64,000 bases of DNA, taken from NCBI RefSeq assembly GCF_030682845.1, contig NZ_JAUXNK010000072.1, positions 18,570-82,569 on the forward strand. The letters run 5' to 3'. Source of the stretch: Methanolobus sp. Lineage in GTDB: Archaea > Halobacteriota > Methanosarcinia > Methanosarcinales > Methanosarcinaceae. How positions within the stretch are numbered: the stretch's first letter is position 1; each line of letters opens with the position of its first letter. The position numbers were made by a program, and so were the translations under genes. This document shows, piece after piece, positions 32,436-41,685 of the stretch. The notes under the pieces are model-generated. The model ran no database searches, had not been told where the DNA came from, and saw only the letters and a list, made by a program, of their open reading frames with translations.

Positions 32436-35213
32436 ATGCTTGAGGATGAGTATCAACTTGATTTTTTTTCCGAAAACGGTTTTGTCCGTAAGCAATGTTC
32501 AAAATGCGGAAAATTCTACTGGACACGGGACCTTGACAGGAATACCTGTGGGGATGCCCCATGCGACCCATATTCGTTTATAGGGAACCCTGTCTTTAAC
32601 AAAAAGTTCGACCTTGCTGAGATGAGGGAGTATTACCTTAAGTTCTTTGAGGATCAGGGCCATACGAGGCTTGAAAGATACCCTGTTGTTGCCAGGTGGA
32701 GGGATGATATCTATCTCACAATAGCATCTATCGCAGACTTCCAGCCTTTTGTTACATCAGGGCAGGTCCGCCCCCCTGCAAATCCCCTGACCATCTCCCA
32801 GCCGTGCATACGTCTTTCGGACCTTGATGCAGTAGGGAGGAGCGGGCGCCATCTCACAACCTTTGAGATGATGGCTCACCACGCTTTCAATAAAAAAGGC
32901 GAGGAAATATACTGGAAGGACAGGACCATGGAGCTATGCGACGAGCTTTTCAATTCGCTTGGAGTTGACCCCCTGGCTGTCACATACAAAGAGGAACCCT
33001 GGGCAGGCGGTGGTAACGCCGGTCCATGTGTCGAGGCTCTTATAGGCGGTCTTGAGGTCGCGACGCTGGTGTTCATGGACCTGGAACAGTCCAAGGATGG
33101 CACGATCCCTATCAAGGGTGAGAACTACCGTAAGATGGACAACTACATCGTTGACACAGGATACGGCCTTGAGCGTTTTGTCTGGGCTTCCAAAGGCTCA
33201 CCTACTATATACGATGCAGTATTTCCGACCATTGTCAATGAGCTCATGCAGCTTGCAGGCCTTGAGCATCAGATCGACGATCCGGAGTATGCCAACATCC
33301 TTTCCCAGAATGCACGCCTTGCAGGGCTTATGGATGTGAGCGAAAAAGCAAACCTCCTTCAGCTTCGAAAACAGGTGGCCTCCAGCATAGGAACAAGTGT
33401 GGAAAAGCTGTCTTCCATCATGGAGCCTGTTGAGAACATTTACGCTATTACTGACCACACCCGCTGCCTGACATTCATGCTTGCTGACGGCATCATTCCT
33501 TCCAATGTGAAAGCAGGTTACCTTGCACGCCTTGTGCTGCGCAGGACCCTCCGTATGATGAAGGACATGGACATCAATACCTCACTATCCGATATCGTGA
33601 GGATGCACATCAAGAACCTGCCGGAGTATCCGGAGTTCTCCGAGAAGTTCGATGTCATAGAGGACATACTTGCCCATGAGGAAAGAAAGTTCGACGAAAC
33701 CCTTGAGCGCGGCAGGCGTATGATCCAGAAATCTGCCAGGCACTACAAGTCCGCAGGCGAAAAGATACCTCTGCCAACGCTGATAGAGATGTATGACAGC
33801 CATGGCATCCCTCCTGAGATCTCAAAGGAGGCCGCATCCGAGATGGGTGTGGAGGTCGACCTTCCGGACAATTTCTATTCACTTGTGGCAGAGGGTCACA
33901 GCAAAGCCGAGCCAAAAGAAGAGAAAGTTTTCCCATACATGGAGCGTGTGGAGAAACTTCCAAAGACTAAGCGTCTTTTCTACGACGAGCCCACGCGGAT
34001 GAAATTCGAAGCGGTAGTGCTTGATGTATTCGACAAGCACCTGGTGCTTGACAGCACGCTCTTCTATCCGGAGGGTGGCGGACAGCCCGCAGACCACGGG
34101 ACCATCACGATATATGACAATGTTCTCAATGTTGTCGATGTGCAGGTGGCCAACGGTGTGATAGTGCACATAATCAACGGGATAGAGGATGAGCTTCACC
34201 TCCGCAAAGGTGACCTTATCATCGGGAAAGTGAACGAGGAAAGGAGGATGGCTCATGCCTGCCACCATACTGCAACACACATCGTCAACGATGCGGCAAG
34301 GAAAGTGCTGGGTGACCACGTATGGCAGACAGGTGCACAGAAGACCACAGACCGCGCGCGTCTGGACATATCCCATTACAAGCGCATAACCCCTGATGAG
34401 CTGAATAGGATAGAACTGATAGCCAACCGTACCGTGATGGATAACCAGCGTGTTACGGCTGAATGGATGGACAGGGTGGATGCGGAGAAGAAATATGGTT
34501 TCGGTCTTTACCAGGGTGGTGTCCCGCCAGGCAACAGGATACGCGTCCTTAAAGTTGCTGATGACATCGAGGCATGCGGCGGTACCCATTGTACCAGTAC
34601 AGGGCTTGTAGGCCCGATTAAGATGCTCAAGACCGAACGTATCCAGGATGGTGTTGAGCGTATCGAGTATGCCGCAGGTCTTGCAGCAGTGAGGGCCACA
34701 CAGAAGATGGAAACCTGCCTGAACCAGTCTGCAGAATCTCTCAGGGTCCTGCCGGAGCACCTGCCTGCGACCATTGACCGTTTCTTCAATGAATGGAAAG
34801 AGTTCAAGAAAGATAATGAACGTCTGAAAGAGGAGCTTGCTCACATGCGCGTCAGCCGGATGGCAGATAATTCCACCATCATCGGCGGCATGCGGGTTGT
34901 GGCTGAACAGGTCCCAAATGCGGATGCTGATGAATTGGTCAAGATCGCAGGCGAACTTGCCGGTAACAAGGATGTTGTTGTGATTCTTGCAAGTGAATGT
35001 GGCGGTGTCAAGATAGTGGCAGCTGCTGGTGAGGATGCACTCAAGGCTGGCGTAGATGCCGGAAAGATTGTCACCCGGATGTCTGCTGTGGTTGGCGGTG
35101 GCGGTGGCGGCCGCGCAAACATGGCACGTGGCGGTGGTACTGATCCACTCAAGATCAGCGATTCGCTACAGGCCGGTATGGACTTGCTTAAACAGCAGCT
35201 TAAGGTCAACTGA
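32436..35213 (+). CDS. alaS: Alanyl-tRNA synthetase (archaeal type)
   Basis: A 925-aa AlaRS of archaeal form with an N-terminal zinc-type segment (CSKCGKFYWTRDLDRNTCGD). The catalytic class II core runs to about 450 (RLSDLDAVGRSGRHLTTFEM; GPCVEALIGGLEVATLVFM). The editing domain has HACHHTATHIV and CGGTHCTSTG, and the C-terminal C-Ala region has a Gly-rich end (VVGGGGGGRANMARGGG). It charges tRNA-Ala and hydrolyses mis-acylated Ser/Gly. It is followed 8 bp later by the KaiC-like gene, so the two may be co-transcribed. Confidence 0.97.
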   Translation: MLEDEYQLDFFSENGFVRKQCSKCGKFYWTRDLDRNTCGDAPCDPYSFIGNPVFNKKFDLAEMREYYLKFFEDQGHTRLERYPVVARWRDDIYLTIASIADFQPFVTSGQVRPPANPLTISQPCIRLSDLDAVGRSGRHLTTFEMMAHHAFNKKGEEIYWKDRTMELCDELFNSLGVDPLAVTYKEEPWAGGGNAGPCVEALIGGLEVATLVFMDLEQSKDGTIPIKGENYRKMDNYIVDTGYGLERFVWASKGSPTIYDAVFPTIVNELMQLAGLEHQIDDPEYANILSQNARLAGLMDVSEKANLLQLRKQVASSIGTSVEKLSSIMEPVENIYAITDHTRCLTFMLADGIIPSNVKAGYLARLVLRRTLRMMKDMDINTSLSDIVRMHIKNLPEYPEFSEKFDVIEDILAHEERKFDETLERGRRMIQKSARHYKSAGEKIPLPTLIEMYDSHGIPPEISKEAASEMGVEVDLPDNFYSLVAEGHSKAEPKEEKVFPYMERVEKLPKTKRLFYDEPTRMKFEAVVLDVFDKHLVLDSTLFYPEGGGQPADHGTITIYDNVLNVVDVQVANGVIVHIINGIEDELHLRKGDLIIGKVNEERRMAHACHHTATHIVNDAARKVLGDHVWQTGAQKTTDRARLDISHYKRITPDELNRIELIANRTVMDNQRVTAEWMDRVDAEKKYGFGLYQGGVPPGNRIRVLKVADDIEACGGTHCTSTGLVGPIKMLKTERIQDGVERIEYAAGLAAVRATQKMETCLNQSAESLRVLPEHLPATIDRFFNEWKEFKKDNERLKEELAHMRVSRMADNSTIIGGMRVVAEQVPNADADELVKIAGELAGNKDVVVILASECGGVKIVAAAGEDALKAGVDAGKIVTRMSAVVGGGGGGRANMARGGGTDPLKISDSLQAGMDLLKQQLKVN

Positions 35214-35221
35214 GGTACAAG

Positions 35222-36562
35222 ATGATTCCAGGGGAGATAAGGCAGTTCTTCTCTTCTCAATTTGGGAAGTCCCTTGTCGTAAAAGGCAAGCCGGGAACTG
35301 GTAAGACTACGTTTGTATTTGAAATACTGCATGAACTATGTCCGAGTGGAAACTGCATTTACATCTCTCCCAGGATAGACAAATCTTCATCCTATGGGAA
35401 ATTTCCCTGGATAGAAGGGGATTTCAATAACAATGAGGATTTCCTGCGGATGCTTGCTTCCCGTATCAAGGCCATATGGGAATCCAGCGACTCAAAACCA
35501 ATGATAGCTGTCGATTCTATTGATTCGCTGAGCATTGCAACGACAAGGTCGGTGCGCTGGGAGGAAAACAAGTTCGAACTGGAACGTCTTCTTCTGGACT
35601 TCTCGAGAAAGGTGAACGCAGATATTGTAATGATCACAGAACAGACAGATATTGGTTCTCTGGATTACCTTGTTGATGGTGTCGTGTCGGTCGAAGCACT
35701 GGAGATGGCTGGAAGCGATATTCGCAAGACCCATCTTCTGAAGCTGCGCGGGGTCGGCATGTCTCAGTCCAGGTATCTGTTCACATTGCATAACGGGGTG
35801 TTCACAAGTTTTGAGCCATTCAGGGTTTCCTATCCCGAGAATACCATAATACCATCTCCGGTACCGGATTCTGCCCGTAGTAAGATCTCAACGGGCAGCC
35901 CTGACTTTGATGAAATACTGGGTGGAGGGTATCAAAAAGGGAGCTTCAACCTGTTCGAGATAACAAGCGGCGTCGGTGATTCATTTTACAGCATCCTGTT
36001 GCCGACATTCATAAATCACCTCAATATGGGCAGGGCCATGCTCAGCATCCCGACAGAAGGTACCAGTGTCGAGACTGAAAAGCGAATGATCTCTCCTTTC
36101 ACAAATGAGGATAATTTCCCCAGGCAGTTCAAGGGTTTTGAGATACGTGATCAGAAGGGCCGCATCCCTCCATATGTCGAAGCGTTCTCCGGCAACGTCT
36201 ATAAGGACATGGAAATATTCTATCAGTCAAAACACGAGATGATGCGCCAGTACGGCTCTCCGCTTCTTGACTATATCGGGCTTGACAGTATGGAGTACAG
36301 TTACGGATGGGAGAACATAGGCGCTGTAATAGGCCAGATAGCCTCTGTTACAAAGACTACGGAAAATGTCGTGGTTGCAGTTGCAAAGCACGGTCAGAAG
36401 ATCACTGATTCTGTTGCGCATATGGCCACTACTCACTGGAAGTTTGAGAACGTCGATAAGACTCTTGTTATGTATGGCATTGTTCCAAAGACCGGGATGT
36501 ATGTGGCTCAACTTGAATTTGGCTCCGGATATCCACAGGTCAGATTAGTTCCTATCAAATGA
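35222..36562 (+). CDS. Two-domain KaiC/RecA-like (GvpD-type) P-loop protein
   Basis: A 446-aa protein with two RecA-like halves. The first has Walker A G22KPGTGKTT30 and a Walker B MIAVDSIDSL near 95. The second starts near 215 (STGSPDFDEILGGGYQKGSF, a KaiC-like entry), but its P-loop is degenerate (EITSGVGDSF, no Lys). One intact and one dead site suggests regulatory ATP binding. GvpD-type P-loop proteins of methanogens look similar; no gas-vesicle genes are here. The neighbours are a RecA-like/REC fusion and a REC protein, then the archaellum cluster, so signal relay to motility is a reasonable guess. Confidence 0.75.
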   Translation: MIPGEIRQFFSSQFGKSLVVKGKPGTGKTTFVFEILHELCPSGNCIYISPRIDKSSSYGKFPWIEGDFNNNEDFLRMLASRIKAIWESSDSKPMIAVDSIDSLSIATTRSVRWEENKFELERLLLDFSRKVNADIVMITEQTDIGSLDYLVDGVVSVEALEMAGSDIRKTHLLKLRGVGMSQSRYLFTLHNGVFTSFEPFRVSYPENTIIPSPVPDSARSKISTGSPDFDEILGGGYQKGSFNLFEITSGVGDSFYSILLPTFINHLNMGRAMLSIPTEGTSVETEKRMISPFTNEDNFPRQFKGFEIRDQKGRIPPYVEAFSGNVYKDMEIFYQSKHEMMRQYGSPLLDYIGLDSMEYSYGWENIGAVIGQIASVTKTTENVVVAVAKHGQKITDSVAHMATTHWKFENVDKTLVMYGIVPKTGMYVAQLEFGSGYPQVRLVPIK

Positions 36563-36654
36563 TCTCCAATCTTATCATTTTTCTGAATATATCCCAAACA
36601 TTAATATGAATATAGCACTAATATTTACAAAACAAGTTTCAAAGGTAAATGATA

Positions 36655-37713
36655 ATGGATGATCAGACTCAGGAAATTCTGGCAACTCTAAGGAACGGGC
36701 TATCAGACAAAAGTTCATTGTTCTTTGCTCAGGTTGACAGTTTTGTCGAACGCCTGGTCTATCTTCATATATACGATGTGCTCCGGAATGACACTGGCAG
36801 GAATGTTCTATGGTTATGCCTGAATTCCCCGCGTGATAAGATCCTCGGGAAATTCGGGGACTTCGGGTTCGATATAAGCGGTTCAATGGACCGTTTGTTC
36901 TTCATTGATATCGAAGCGCCGGGCAAGTCTCCCCAGCAAGGGACTTTTTACTGCAGTTCTCCGGCAGATTACACCAAAATGGCATCCCATATCTCAAACC
37001 TTTTTGAAAGGAACATGCCTGCCCTGCTGGTGATGGATAATATGAATGTGCTGGCCACAGACACAATGCAGGTTGTCGAGACATTCATGCAGTTTGTTGA
37101 AAAGAAAGTGCATGAGAAAGAAGGAGGCATTGTTTCAGTACTTCTGAGGGATATACTCTCCCCTGAAAACGAAATGCTTGTAAAGTCCTTTTTTGATGTT
37201 GTTCTGGATGTCACCAACATAGGTGAAGTACATGCTCAGATTGGTCTCAGGGACTTTGATTTCAGGTACTTTGTGGAGGACGGATATATCAGGTTGGAGT
37301 ACGCCCCAAAGAAAATCAAAAGGGACAAATTGAAGATCCTTATAGTGGATGATGAGCCTGACATCCCGGAGCTTTTGAAGCTATCCCTTATCAGCGAACC
37401 TTATGACTTCCTGGTAGCATATAGTGGTGAGGAAGCGATCGATATTGCCTTAAAGGAACATCCCGACCTGATATTACTTGATATCATGATGCCTGACATG
37501 GACGGATATGAAGTTGTGGGGCAGCTCAAGAAAAGCAAAACTGCAAATGATATACCGGTAATAATGATCTCTGCAAAGACTGCGATAGAAGATAAGGTAA
37601 AAGGCATGGAACTTGGCATTGATGACTACATTGCCAAACCTTTTGATAAAAGAGAAGTGAAGGCCAGGATTAAAATGGTCATGAGGCGGCTTGGCTGGTC
37701 TGTAGAGGAATAA
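36655..37713 (+). CDS. RecA-like domain fused to response-regulator receiver domain
   Basis: A 352-aa protein. Residues about 1-220 follow a RecA/KaiC-like strand-helix order, with a Walker-B-like MPALLVMDNMNVLA but no Walker A, so ATP hydrolysis is unlikely. Residues about 228-350 are a REC domain: KILIVDDEPDIPELL, phospho-acceptor Asp in LILLDIMMPDMDGYE, VIMISAK and the conserved Lys in DDYIAKPFD. I start at ATG 36655, with AAAGGT 8 bases upstream; ATG 36649 is also in frame. An output by dimerisation with KaiC-fold partners is inference. Confidence 0.8.
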   Translation: MDDQTQEILATLRNGLSDKSSLFFAQVDSFVERLVYLHIYDVLRNDTGRNVLWLCLNSPRDKILGKFGDFGFDISGSMDRLFFIDIEAPGKSPQQGTFYCSSPADYTKMASHISNLFERNMPALLVMDNMNVLATDTMQVVETFMQFVEKKVHEKEGGIVSVLLRDILSPENEMLVKSFFDVVLDVTNIGEVHAQIGLRDFDFRYFVEDGYIRLEYAPKKIKRDKLKILIVDDEPDIPELLKLSLISEPYDFLVAYSGEEAIDIALKEHPDLILLDIMMPDMDGYEVVGQLKKSKTANDIPVIMISAKTAIEDKVKGMELGIDDYIAKPFDKREVKARIKMVMRRLGWSVEE

Positions 37714-37772
37714 TTATATATTACATTAATATATTATCTGCTTATATATTATTTCTTTTGCAGGAGTAGAAG

Positions 37773-38147
37773 ATGCATCCAAAAATCATGGTCGTAGACG
37801 ACGAGCCAGATACAATAGATCTTGTGAAGATCATCCTTGAGTCCGAGAATATACAGGTTATCGGCGCCAGTAGTGGTTTTGAATGCCTTGAACTGATGGA
37901 GCTGGAGAAGCCGGATCTCATTTTACTTGATATCATGATGCCTGATATGAATGGATGGGAAACCTTCCATAAGATCAAGGAAAGAAACCCTGCTCTTCCT
38001 GTTGCAATGCTTACTGTAAAGAGTCAGGAATTCGATAAGATGCTTGGCCTTCATGTGCTCAAGGCAGATGACTACATCACAAAACCGTTCAGCAGGAAAG
38101 AACTGATTAAAAGGACCAGGGACCTGTTAGGAACAAAGGCCGGATGA
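37773..38147 (+). CDS. Stand-alone response regulator receiver protein
   Basis: A 124-aa single REC domain with all key residues: KIMVVDDEPDTIDLV, the acceptor Asp in LILLDIMMPDMNGWE, Thr in AMLTVKS, Lys in DDYITKPFS. No output domain, so it probably acts by protein-protein contact, like CheY. It closely resembles the REC end of the preceding protein, suggesting a duplication. It sits between the KaiC-like genes and, across a convergent methyltransferase gene, the archaellum motor cluster. The cognate histidine kinase is not in the window. Confidence 0.88.
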   Translation: MHPKIMVVDDEPDTIDLVKIILESENIQVIGASSGFECLELMELEKPDLILLDIMMPDMNGWETFHKIKERNPALPVAMLTVKSQEFDKMLGLHVLKADDYITKPFSRKELIKRTRDLLGTKAG

Positions 38148-38148
38148 G

Positions 38149-39207
38149 TCAGATTATCTCACAAAGGATGGCCTTTCTGTCTTTAAGGAATAGGTGAGCT
38201 TTCCGGTCCCCGCTTAAGTTGTCTTCTAATCGGTTGCGTATATCCCAGTACTCTTTGGGCTCCACTGCAGCTCTTAATATTACTGTTCCAAAACCGTTCT
38301 TCTTCAGGAAACCATTTATATTTGCAGTGTCAAAATCCTGAACGCTTAACACCTTATATTTGTTCTTCAGCATTGGATGATTTACAGGTACTTCAGAAGT
38401 AAGGAAAAGACGCTTCCTGTCAATCAAAAACAAGCTAATATCGGGAGCCTGCTTTTCCAGATCATGCGCAAGTTGCAAGAGAAGCCCGGCCCTTTCCACT
38501 GACTCTTCCGGCTCATAAGCATAGTAGGCAAGTTTCTCAGAAGGCTCCAGGTCCTGCGCGTCTAAGGCGGACTCGATGCGTGCATGGGATGGCAGGGCTA
38601 CTGCTGAGGTATCACATTTTATGAGACTGCCAAAATAAAGGTTAAGCCTGTTTATTTTCCCGTCAAGTGACAAATACTCTTTCTCACATTCAAAAGGTAT
38701 CCTGTCGGGGGTGAGCTGTGGAGGCGCCTCAAAAGCAAAGTCCGATGATTTGGAACTATATGAAGCTATTACTTCAGGTATTGCAGGCCGAAGGTTTCCT
38801 ATATCGCGCATATTCTCACTAGCAGGTCTTGCAGGATCTGAAAATACAATGTCAAGTTCCGGCAGTTGCCTGATAACCTCGGGTGACAGCGCATCCCCGC
38901 AAATGAATTCAACGTTATCGATCCCAAGAAGTTTGCAGTTCTTTTTTGCATAGGATATCTTCTTCGCATCGATCTCCACTGCATAGACCATATCGCACTC
39001 ACTTGCGAAATAGATAGTCTGCCCGCCAACTCCGCAGCTGATATCTGCGATAGTGCTGCATTTAAGTCGCGCAGCCCTGTATCTCGCAACATCTTCAGGT
39101 GTCGCGAATCTCACTCCGTCCCTGTCAGAAACGATATTATGTCCAAATCTCTTTTTGCGTGGCAATCTTATCCCGGAAAAAAGGGGTCTCAAATGATTTA
39201 AAGTCAT
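38149..39207 (-). CDS. Class I SAM-dependent methyltransferase with THUMP-like domain
   Basis: A 352-aa protein. The SAM-binding core lies at about 45-130: TIADISCGVGGQTIYFASEC (motif I), VYAVEIDAKKI, NVEFICGDAL and a catalytic-type loop IVFSDPARP. The C-terminal half resembles the THUMP-like module of a bacterial and archaeal methyltransferase group, and ends in FGTVILRAAVEPKEYWDIRN. The substrate is probably RNA, but this is inferred from domain architecture only. It is convergent with the response regulator and divergent from arlD/E. Confidence 0.8.
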   Translation of the reverse strand: MTLNHLRPLFSGIRLPRKKRFGHNIVSDRDGVRFATPEDVARYRAARLKCSTIADISCGVGGQTIYFASECDMVYAVEIDAKKISYAKKNCKLLGIDNVEFICGDALSPEVIRQLPELDIVFSDPARPASENMRDIGNLRPAIPEVIASYSSKSSDFAFEAPPQLTPDRIPFECEKEYLSLDGKINRLNLYFGSLIKCDTSAVALPSHARIESALDAQDLEPSEKLAYYAYEPEESVERAGLLLQLAHDLEKQAPDISLFLIDRKRLFLTSEVPVNHPMLKNKYKVLSVQDFDTANINGFLKKNGFGTVILRAAVEPKEYWDIRNRLEDNLSGDRKAHLFLKDRKAILCEII

Positions 39208-39274
39208 CTATGCAGAATATGGTTTTTCCTGGCAGTAGTAAGTTCTCACTATAATCCTATATTATTCAATATTC

Positions 39275-39282
39275 TTATATAA
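39275..39282 (+). promoter_or_regulatory. TATA box of the archaellum operon
   Basis: TTATATAA, with initiation expected near 39308. This places the ATG at 39289 upstream of the transcript start and supports the ATG at 39343 as the start of arlD/E. Confidence 0.5.
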
Positions 39283-39342
39283 TATCGCATGTATATTGAA
39301 GTATCTATAGATATCTTATCAGCTAATCTTATAAGTGAAACC

Positions 39343-40659
39343 ATGTCCGGCTTGAGCGATGCTTTAAAAAAGATGACAACAGGCATCCTGGGTAAAAAGG
39401 GTGCAAATAAAGGCAGTAGCTCGCCTTTTGGTTCATCCATTCCTCCATTTTCCTCTGGTGTCCCCGATCTTAATTCACTTCCTGACCTGGCTTCCGCTTT
39501 CCCTCCGGGGTCCCCGCCTGGTTTTCCGGGTACAAAGCCCTCTTTTCCTCCGGGAATGGGCACGGCTCCCGGCATGCCATCATCTCATCCTGGAATGATG
39601 CCTCCGGGCATGGGTGCTTCCGGAGCTGCGCAAGCTGCCAATGCTGAGCATAAAGAAGCCATAGAAGTACATGGCAAGAAGATCAAGGATGTTGAAACGA
39701 AGCTCTCAAAGGCCGATGTGACGCTGAGCATGGTGCAGCGTGATAATGAGGAGATCAAGAAAACGGTTGACAAGATCGACCAGAGCGTGCTTGAACTGTT
39801 GTCACTCTATGAGATCGTTTCCAACCAGGTCAATCCTTTCGTGGGCGATGATATCGGATCCCGTGCTACTATAGAGAGGTTCGAGAAGACCGAGAAGAGG
39901 ATCACTGAACTTGCGGATCTGCTTGTTATCTTTAAGAACGACATGGATACTGTCATTCATAAGCTGAACATGCCCGGCATTTCCAAAGAGGTTGGTTCAA
40001 AGATGCAGGACATCGAATCCAAGCTGAATGCATTTGCCGATGCACTGTCTATGATGCATGAGAGCTTGGAGCAGTTGACTTCCCGGACAGAGGAACTCTC
40101 CGGCAAGACTGAAACCATCGACCAGAACATACTCGAACTGGCGGAATCTACAAGCAATATCTCCTCAAGGGTGGATGAGCTGGAAAGGAAAAGTGCCCTC
40201 CAGTCTCTAAACGATGCAAAAGAAGAAATGGAAAATGCTTCAGACGAAAGGTCGAATAACAGGGGCGGAGATAATTCCCGTACAGGCCAAAAGAAAGGCC
40301 TTCCCCTTGTACGCCTGGAGAACCTGAGGACCGATCCTACGAGTGTTGTAGTCCTGCTCAACTGGATAGAGTTCCTGATGGAGCGTGTCGGCAGGAACAA
40401 CCTGATGGATGCGCTGGACTATTATGTGGACATCGGATGGATAAGTGAGGATGTCCGGTCAGAAGTCATGGCATATGCCCGTGGCATCGACTACTATGTG
40501 GAAAAACCTACATGGCGCTTGCTTCCTGAAGATCACACCAAGTCACTATTGTTTATAGAACGGCTCTGCGGGCGTAAGATCGATCGCAATATGCTAAGCT
40601 CCATAGACCGGGAGATGTCGAAGGTTAAACACGGGCTGGAGGAACTCTATGGGATTTGA
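39343..40659 (+). CDS. arlD: Archaellum motor accessory protein ArlD/E (FlaD/E domain)
   Basis: A 438-aa cytoplasmic archaellum protein linking motor and chemotaxis input. A short basic N-terminus (MSGLSDALKKMTTGILGKKG) is followed by a Pro/Gly-rich linker (SPFGSSIPPFSSGVPDLNSL to about 100), a coiled-coil region (about 110-300) and the C-terminal FlaD/E domain (VRLENLRTDPTSVVVLLNWI; GIDYYVEKPTWRLLPEDHTK). Start at 39343 fits the TATA box. ArlC is not separate here; it may be fused in the N-terminal coil or absent. It overlaps arlF by 11 bp. The whole operon arlD/E-F-G-H-I-J reads in one direction without archaellins. Confidence 0.85.
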   Translation: MSGLSDALKKMTTGILGKKGANKGSSSPFGSSIPPFSSGVPDLNSLPDLASAFPPGSPPGFPGTKPSFPPGMGTAPGMPSSHPGMMPPGMGASGAAQAANAEHKEAIEVHGKKIKDVETKLSKADVTLSMVQRDNEEIKKTVDKIDQSVLELLSLYEIVSNQVNPFVGDDIGSRATIERFEKTEKRITELADLLVIFKNDMDTVIHKLNMPGISKEVGSKMQDIESKLNAFADALSMMHESLEQLTSRTEELSGKTETIDQNILELAESTSNISSRVDELERKSALQSLNDAKEEMENASDERSNNRGGDNSRTGQKKGLPLVRLENLRTDPTSVVVLLNWIEFLMERVGRNNLMDALDYYVDIGWISEDVRSEVMAYARGIDYYVEKPTWRLLPEDHTKSLLFIERLCGRKIDRNMLSSIDREMSKVKHGLEELYGI

Positions 40660-41080
40660 GGTTACAGTGGTCGTAGCTATATTTTTTGTTTCTGCTCTTG
40701 TGGTTGGAACCTTTTCCTACACCGCATTGAGTGCATCTTCTGATATTGTAAACGATGCATCAGAAGATCAGCACCAACTCCAGAGCAAGCGGCTGCAGAC
40801 CTCTATTAATATTGATCACTCTGTCCCCGGAGCTTCGGGAAGCACCTATGATCTGACAGTAACTCTTACAAACACAGGCAGTGAAACACTTCGTTTTGAT
40901 GAATTGAATGTCCTTATCGACGGGTACATAGAACCTTACACTTTTAATGAATCTGCTGCTGTCTGGGTTCCTGCAGAGACACGCAGCCTGACTGTGCCAG
41001 ACCTTATGGGTGAAGGGACGCACCGTATTAAAGTCGTGACTGAGAACGGCGTGTCAGCGTATGATACTTATCTGGTGTAA
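40649..41080 (+). CDS. arlF: Archaellum stator protein ArlF
   Basis: A 143-aa protein with an N-terminal TM helix (FEVTVVVAIFFVSALVVGTF) and a pseudo-periplasmic beta-sandwich domain: STYDLTVTLTNTGSETLRFD, then VLIDGYIEPYTF and the end HRIKVVTENGVSAYDTYLV. Known: ArlF binds the S-layer and anchors the motor. It overlaps arlD/E and is followed after 87 bp by arlG, which has a similar outer domain, so the two are probably paralogues. Confidence 0.88.
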   Translation: MGFEVTVVVAIFFVSALVVGTFSYTALSASSDIVNDASEDQHQLQSKRLQTSINIDHSVPGASGSTYDLTVTLTNTGSETLRFDELNVLIDGYIEPYTFNESAAVWVPAETRSLTVPDLMGEGTHRIKVVTENGVSAYDTYLV

Positions 41081-41167
41081 GCCAGACGGTGTCATATTTA
41101 TATAGTATTGTGAATATATTATAATCTCGATTATATTCTTAAATTCACGACCAGACGGTAGGCAAGC

Positions 41168-41674
41168 ATGAAAAACAACTACTTTTTCACAATGGGAACT
41201 TTTTCCAGGTGCCAAAAGGCAGAGACTGCCATAACGCACATGATCTTTTTCATTGTGGCCATCATTCTGGCTATGGGAGTCATCACAGTCCTTTCTGCTG
41301 ATGTGCAGTCTATCGTCTCATCATCCTCCGTGAACAGCAAACTGATAGCACAACAGATGAGGACCGATATAACACTCGTGAACGATCCTTTGATGGTGCC
41401 TTATGACATTCCAAGCAACAGCTATACTTTTTATGCAAAGAACACAGGCAGGACTGAGTTGACATCAGAGTTTATAACAGTGCTTATAGACGGAATTATG
41501 GTTGCGCCGTCAAATATGGAATTTGAACTTCTCGATGGTGATGTGGTGTGGAGGCCCGGTGATGTTCTTGTGTTACGTGTGATTCCAAGCCCCAGTCCCC
41601 TTGATCCCGGGGACCATCGCATCCTTGTCGTCGCAGAGAACGGGAAGTCCGGCAGCATGAGCTTCAAAACATAA
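41168..41674 (+). CDS. arlG: Archaellum stator protein ArlG
   Basis: A 168-aa protein with a TM helix at about 24-45 (AITHMIFFIVAIILAMGVIT) and an outer beta domain (SYTFYAKNTGRTELTSEFIT; DPGDHRILVVAENGKSGSM). Known: ArlG caps ArlF filaments to attach the rotary motor to the envelope. The 87-bp gap before it contains a TATA-like ATATTTATATAG (41094-41105) and a 9-nt repeat, so it may have its own promoter. An internal ATG at 41192 is possible. arlH follows 11 bp later. Confidence 0.86.
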   Translation: MKNNYFFTMGTFSRCQKAETAITHMIFFIVAIILAMGVITVLSADVQSIVSSSSVNSKLIAQQMRTDITLVNDPLMVPYDIPSNSYTFYAKNTGRTELTSEFITVLIDGIMVAPSNMEFELLDGDVVWRPGDVLVLRVIPSPSPLDPGDHRILVVAENGKSGSMSFKT

Positions 41675-41685
41675 CGGAGAATAAA

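Noticed and set aside
33879..34844. A 321-codon open frame on the minus strand inside alaS.
   Set aside because: It is fully antisense to a strongly conserved AlaRS region and has no recognisable domains; a by-product of codon bias.
35222..36562. Direct gas-vesicle role for the GvpD-like protein.
   Set aside because: No gvp structural genes nearby; the neighbours are signalling and archaellum genes, so only the fold is claimed.
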